A DNA stretch of 5,541 nucleotides, taken from assembly GCA_001774505.1 (NCBI GenBank), contig MFAF01000103.1, positions 1 to 5,541 on the forward strand, in the 5' to 3' direction. A program made the position numbers and the translations under genes. Below the pieces are notes generated by a model, which had not been told where the DNA came from, made no database searches, and was given only the letters and a program-made list of their open reading frames with translations. Below, in pieces: positions 4,908 to 5,541 of the stretch. Numbering within the stretch: position 1 is the first letter of the stretch; each line of letters begins with the position of its first letter. This DNA is from Candidatus Coatesbacteria bacterium RBG_13_66_14. GTDB taxonomy: Bacteria; RBG-13-66-14.

Positions 4908-5541
4908 CTAGATGGCGAAGCCGAGGGATACCGAGCCGCCCAGGGTGGAGTCGTGCTCCCCGGCGGAGAACTGGTTGGTCATCACCGCCAGGTCGAAGTG
5001 GAAGATGTCCCCGACCTTAATCCCGAAGCCCACCGAGGCCAGGAAGGTGGCCTTGGCCTGGTCCTCGATGAGGGAGTTGTAGTTGGTGTTGAAGCCGGCG
5101 CGGATGGCGAAGATGTCCGCTATCATCCACTCCACGCCGAAGGAGAGGTCCCGGACCCTGTCCACGACGATGTCCTTCTCGACCCAGTCGTTGTTCACCA
5201 GCACGCGCGTCTTCACCGTGTACTCGGTCTCCAGGGCGTCCACGTCCAGGGCCAGGGTGAGGCTGTCGAAGAGCTCGAAGCCCAGGCCGAAGCGGACCTG
5301 GGTGTCCAGGGGGGTGGGGTCCAGGGAGTCGTCGCTCCAGGTGATGTCCAGGGGGATGATGTTGTGGCCGGAGATGCCCAGGTGGAAGAAGCGCCCGAGC
5401 ATCATCTGCACGCCCAGGTCCATGCTGAAGCTGTAGCCGGTGGCCGCGGCGTCCAGTCCGAGGATGTTCGAGAAGAGCCAGTTGGGCCCCGAGGCGAAGA
5501 CGTCGGAGTCCAGCGAGCCGTCAACGAGGACGGAGAGGTCG
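4908..5541 (-). CDS. Outer-membrane beta-barrel protein, PorV/TraF-like paralogue (N-terminus missing)
   Basis: The minus-strand frame is open to the window edge, so the visible 210 residues are the C-terminal part; the Met at 5423 is internal. From GPNW (18-21 of the visible part) the sequence parallels the neighbour's GPGW segment: a short helix-like region, S-x-DLG, a strand pair, then IPLDITW against IPAPISW. Later blocks also match in order: VRFGLGFE, LALDVDAL, DLSFGVEW, a glycine-rich strand pair and the ending GFAI against GFSI. Alternating hydrophobic strands separated by acidic loops indicate a transmembrane beta-barrel; the signal peptide and NPAG motif must lie outside the window. 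TAG stop. Same direction as the barrel gene at 3148-4479, but the 428-nt repeat-filled gap argues against tight co-transcription. The exact family (PorV, TraF_2 or a lineage-specific barrel) is uncertain. Confidence 0.65.
   Translation of the reverse strand, partial: DLSVLVDGSLDSDVFASGPNWLFSNILGLDAAATGYSFSMDLGVQMMLGRFFHLGISGHNIIPLDITWSDDSLDPTPLDTQVRFGLGFELFDSLTLALDVDALETEYTVKTRVLVNNDWVEKDIVVDRVRDLSFGVEWMIADIFAIRAGFNTNYNSLIEDQAKATFLASVGFGIKVGDIFHFDLAVMTNQFSAGEHDSTLGGSVSLGFAI

Noticed and set aside
4541..5020. Plus-strand open frames of 159 and 100 codons across the tandem repeat
   Set aside because: Arg/Pro/Ser-rich products follow the 33-nt period and the longer runs into the antisense of the next gene; no ribosome binding site supports them. 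The 11-residue periodicity is kept as a minor alternative in the repeat finding.

Overview
The window is GC-rich and carries four protein genes, two of them cut by the window edges, plus two dense arrays of small palindromic repeats. A truncated glycosyltransferase-like gene runs rightward at the left edge (1-837). A complete phosphoglycerate kinase gene (pgk, 1443-2627) runs leftward. To its right are two leftward genes for paralogous outer-membrane beta-barrel proteins of the PorV/TraF-like kind (3148-4479 complete, 4908-5541 cut). No tRNA, rRNA, CRISPR array or insertion-sequence transposase is visible.

The exported beta-barrel proteins indicate a diderm (Gram-negative-type) bacterium. The mix of high GC, PorV/TraF-like barrels and heavy loading with GTAG-headed intergenic palindromes fits uncultured candidate phyla known mainly from metagenomes, perhaps near the FCB group or Coatesbacteria-like lineages. 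That placement is a guess; nothing here fixes the taxonomy.

The non-coding part is the most distinctive. Both intergenic regions flanking pgk (838-1442 and 2628-3147) are built almost entirely of short hairpins. One set of about 14 hairpins has a GTAG tetranucleotide at the 5' foot (two have one-base variants), followed by a stem whose sequence differs between copies but stays self-complementary. This is the layout of REP elements mobilised by REP-associated tyrosine transposases (RAYTs). The second set is a C-rich/G-rich hairpin with a CCCTCACCC head. Copies are arranged as inverted pairs, and a 37-nt copy is repeated exactly, in inverted orientation, on the two sides of pgk. Some hairpins are followed by T-rich tracts in the direction in which the upstream gene is read, so they may also act as terminators.

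The gap between the two barrel genes (4480-4907) holds no GTAG hairpins. It carries a degenerate tandem repeat with a period of about 33 nt instead.

Functionally the genes look unrelated: glycan transfer, central glycolysis and outer-membrane proteins. pgk appears to be a single-gene unit with its own weak promoter and a good ribosome binding site. I see no new multi-gene system; the repeat architecture is what deserves attention.
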